Positions 62,851 through 64,000 of a DNA stretch of 64,000 nt are shown here, piece after piece (position 1 is the stretch's first letter; every line of letters begins with the position of its first letter). The stretch spans positions 310,001-374,000 of the forward strand of contig NZ_VCED01000002.1 of the NCBI RefSeq assembly GCF_006384255.1, read 5' to 3'. Below the pieces are notes generated by a model, which ran no database searches, was not told the DNA's origin, and saw only the letters and a list, made by a program, of their open reading frames with translations. This DNA is from Haemophilus seminalis. GTDB taxonomy: Bacteria; Pseudomonadota; Gammaproteobacteria; Enterobacterales; Pasteurellaceae. Made by a program: the position numbers and the translations under genes.

Positions 62851-63260
62851 AGTATTGGTTTTATCTGATTGCATTATTTTTTATGAATTGTAGTTGGGGA
62901 CAAGATCCTTTCGATAAAACACAGCGTACTCGTTCTCAGTTTGATAACGCACAAACAGTAATGGAACAGACAGAAATAATTTCCTCAGATGTACCTAATA
63001 ATCTATGCGGAGCAGATGAAAATCGCCAAGCATCTGAAATTCCTTTGAACGCTTTAAAATTGGTGGGTGTAGTGATTTCTAAAGATAAAGCGTTTGCGTT
63101 ATTGCTGGATCAGGATTTGCAAATTTACAGCGTTTTAGAGGGCGTTGATGTGGCTAAAGAGGGTTATCTAGTGGAAAAAATTCATCAAAATAAAGTGAAA
63201 TTTATGCGTAAACTAGGTGAGCAATGTGATAGCGCTGAACAGAAAGAATTAAGTTTTTAA
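62847..63260 (+). CDS. comD: Competence protein ComD (PilP-like)
   Basis: 137 residues. N-terminal hydrophobic signal MKYWFYLIALFFMNCSWG; Cys14 with FMNC before it could be a weak lipobox, as PilP proteins are lipoproteins. The C-terminal beta domain (LNALKLVGVVIS, GYLVEKIHQNKVKF) is PilP-like and would dock the secretin. Confidence 0.86.
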   Translation: MKYWFYLIALFFMNCSWGQDPFDKTQRTRSQFDNAQTVMEQTEIISSDVPNNLCGADENRQASEIPLNALKLVGVVISKDKAFALLLDQDLQIYSVLEGVDVAKEGYLVEKIHQNKVKFMRKLGEQCDSAEQKELSF

Positions 63261-63269
63261 AGGAAGATT

Positions 63270-64000
63270 ATGAAGAAATATCTTTTAAAGTGCGGTTGTT
63301 TTTTAGTGTGTTTTTGTTTGCCATTAATCGTTTTTGCTAATCCTAAAACAGATAACGAACGTTTTTTTATTCGTTTATCGCAAGCGCCTTTAGCCCAAAC
63401 ACTGGAGCAATTAGCTTTTCAACATGATGTCAATTTAGTGATGGATGAGACGCTAGAAGGCAATATTTCTTTGAAATTAGATAATATTGATATGCCACGT
63501 TTGCTACAAATAATCGCTAAAAGTAAGAAACTTACTTTGAATAAAGATGAGGGTATTTACTATCTGAATGGAGGGCTATCAGGCAAAGGTCAAGTTACAG
63601 GAAATCTTACTACAAATGAACCGCACTTAGTGAGCCATACGGTAAAACTCCATTTTGCTAAAGCCTCTGAATTAATGAAATCTTTAACTACAGGAAGTGG
63701 CTCTTTGCTTTCTCCCGCTGGGAGCATTACCTTTGATGATCGCAGTAATTTACTGGTTATTCAGGATGAACCTCGTTCTGTGCAAAATATTAAAAAATTA
63801 ATTTCTGAAATGGATAAGCCTATTGAGCAGATTGCTATTGAAGCGCGTATTGTGACGATAACAGATGAGAGTTTGAAAGAACTTGGCGTTCGATGGGGGA
63901 TTTTTAATCCAACGGAAAATGCTGGGCGTGTAGCAGGTAGTCTCGCAGGCAATGGCTTTGAAAATATTGCGGATAATCTTAATGTAAATTTTGCGACAAC
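63270..64000 (+). CDS. comE: Competence secretin ComE (PilQ-like), N-terminal part
   Basis: Outer-membrane secretin through which the pilus and DNA pass. 243 residues are present; the gene runs off the window. Signal peptide MKKYLLKCGCFLVCFCLPLIVFA, secretin N-terminal (STN-like) domain (about 30-90), N1 domain (QIAIEARIVTITDESLKELGVRWG near 190-215), and the start of the next. An uptake signal (63288-63296) is within the signal peptide codons for KCG. AGGAAG before the ATG. Confidence 0.93.
   Translation, partial: MKKYLLKCGCFLVCFCLPLIVFANPKTDNERFFIRLSQAPLAQTLEQLAFQHDVNLVMDETLEGNISLKLDNIDMPRLLQIIAKSKKLTLNKDEGIYYLNGGLSGKGQVTGNLTTNEPHLVSHTVKLHFAKASELMKSLTTGSGSLLSPAGSITFDDRSNLLVIQDEPRSVQNIKKLISEMDKPIEQIAIEARIVTITDESLKELGVRWGIFNPTENAGRVAGSLAGNGFENIADNLNVNFAT

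Overview
The window is a 64 kb piece of a Haemophilus chromosome, from the H. influenzae / H. haemolyticus group. The base composition is AT-rich. The 9-mer AAGTGCGGT (or its complement ACCGCACTT), the core of the Haemophilus DNA uptake signal sequence, occurs roughly 45-50 times by eye, about 0.7-0.8 per kb. Almost every protein reads as a close homologue of an H. influenzae protein. The order of conserved blocks differs at many places from the Rd KW20 map as I remember it, so a rearranged H. influenzae or a close relative such as H. haemolyticus is more likely than a standard H. influenzae strain.

Layout: 1-6.1 kb (minus strand) carries the start of rhlB, yacG-coaE, a DUF1294 membrane protein, glyA, purD and purH, with a perfect PurR-type palindrome upstream of purH. 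6.5-10 kb (minus) holds tRNA-Leu(GAG), secG, topB, recR and ybaB. 10.3-15 kb has a HerA-like ATPase, a SEC-C protein overlapping a YihY-type membrane protein, and a membrane sulfatase-fold protein. 15.0-17.3 kb holds four identical tRNA-Val(UAC) genes, gltX and tRNA-Ala(GGC), followed by what looks like an old integration scar. 17.6-27 kb has suhB, then the competence operon comNOPQ behind a CRP-S site, then recC, nrdR, ribD and degS. 27-31.8 kb has tehA, an lpsA-type LPS glycosyltransferase with a 9-copy GCACA repeat that puts it out of frame, ribB behind an FMN riboswitch, nadR and a phosphoesterase. 31.9-36.6 kb is the fructose PTS operon fruBKA (with a double-HPr FruB) preceded by a lipoprotein gene. 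36.7-44.7 kb is a housekeeping run (CNNM/CorC protein, DUF1523-like protein, tatD, holB, tmk, mltG, surA, pyrR, mazG). A decayed IS3-family element sits at 44.7-46.0 kb. 46-53 kb has a VirK-family protein, lon, hemW, rpiA and serA. 52.9-57.4 kb has a di-heme cytochrome c peroxidase, an ABC exporter, an AraC regulator and an AhpD-like protein. 57.4-64 kb has rlmJ, mrcA (ponA) and, divergently from a second CRP-S site, comABCDE; comE runs off the window end.

Functional links: two of the competence regulon's operons (pseudopilins in comNOPQ, and the PilMNOPQ-like secretin assembly in comABCDE) are present, each with a recognisable CRP-S site, alongside the dense uptake signals that this machinery selects. 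Purine and one-carbon genes (purH, purD, glyA) lie together, as do riboflavin (ribD, ribB) and NAD (nadR) genes. No CRISPR array, intact prophage or complete integrative element is present. The most interesting signals are the pentanucleotide phase-variation tract in lpsA, the terminator-like hairpin squeezed between the lipoprotein gene and fruB, and the repeat-rich scar after tRNA-Ala.
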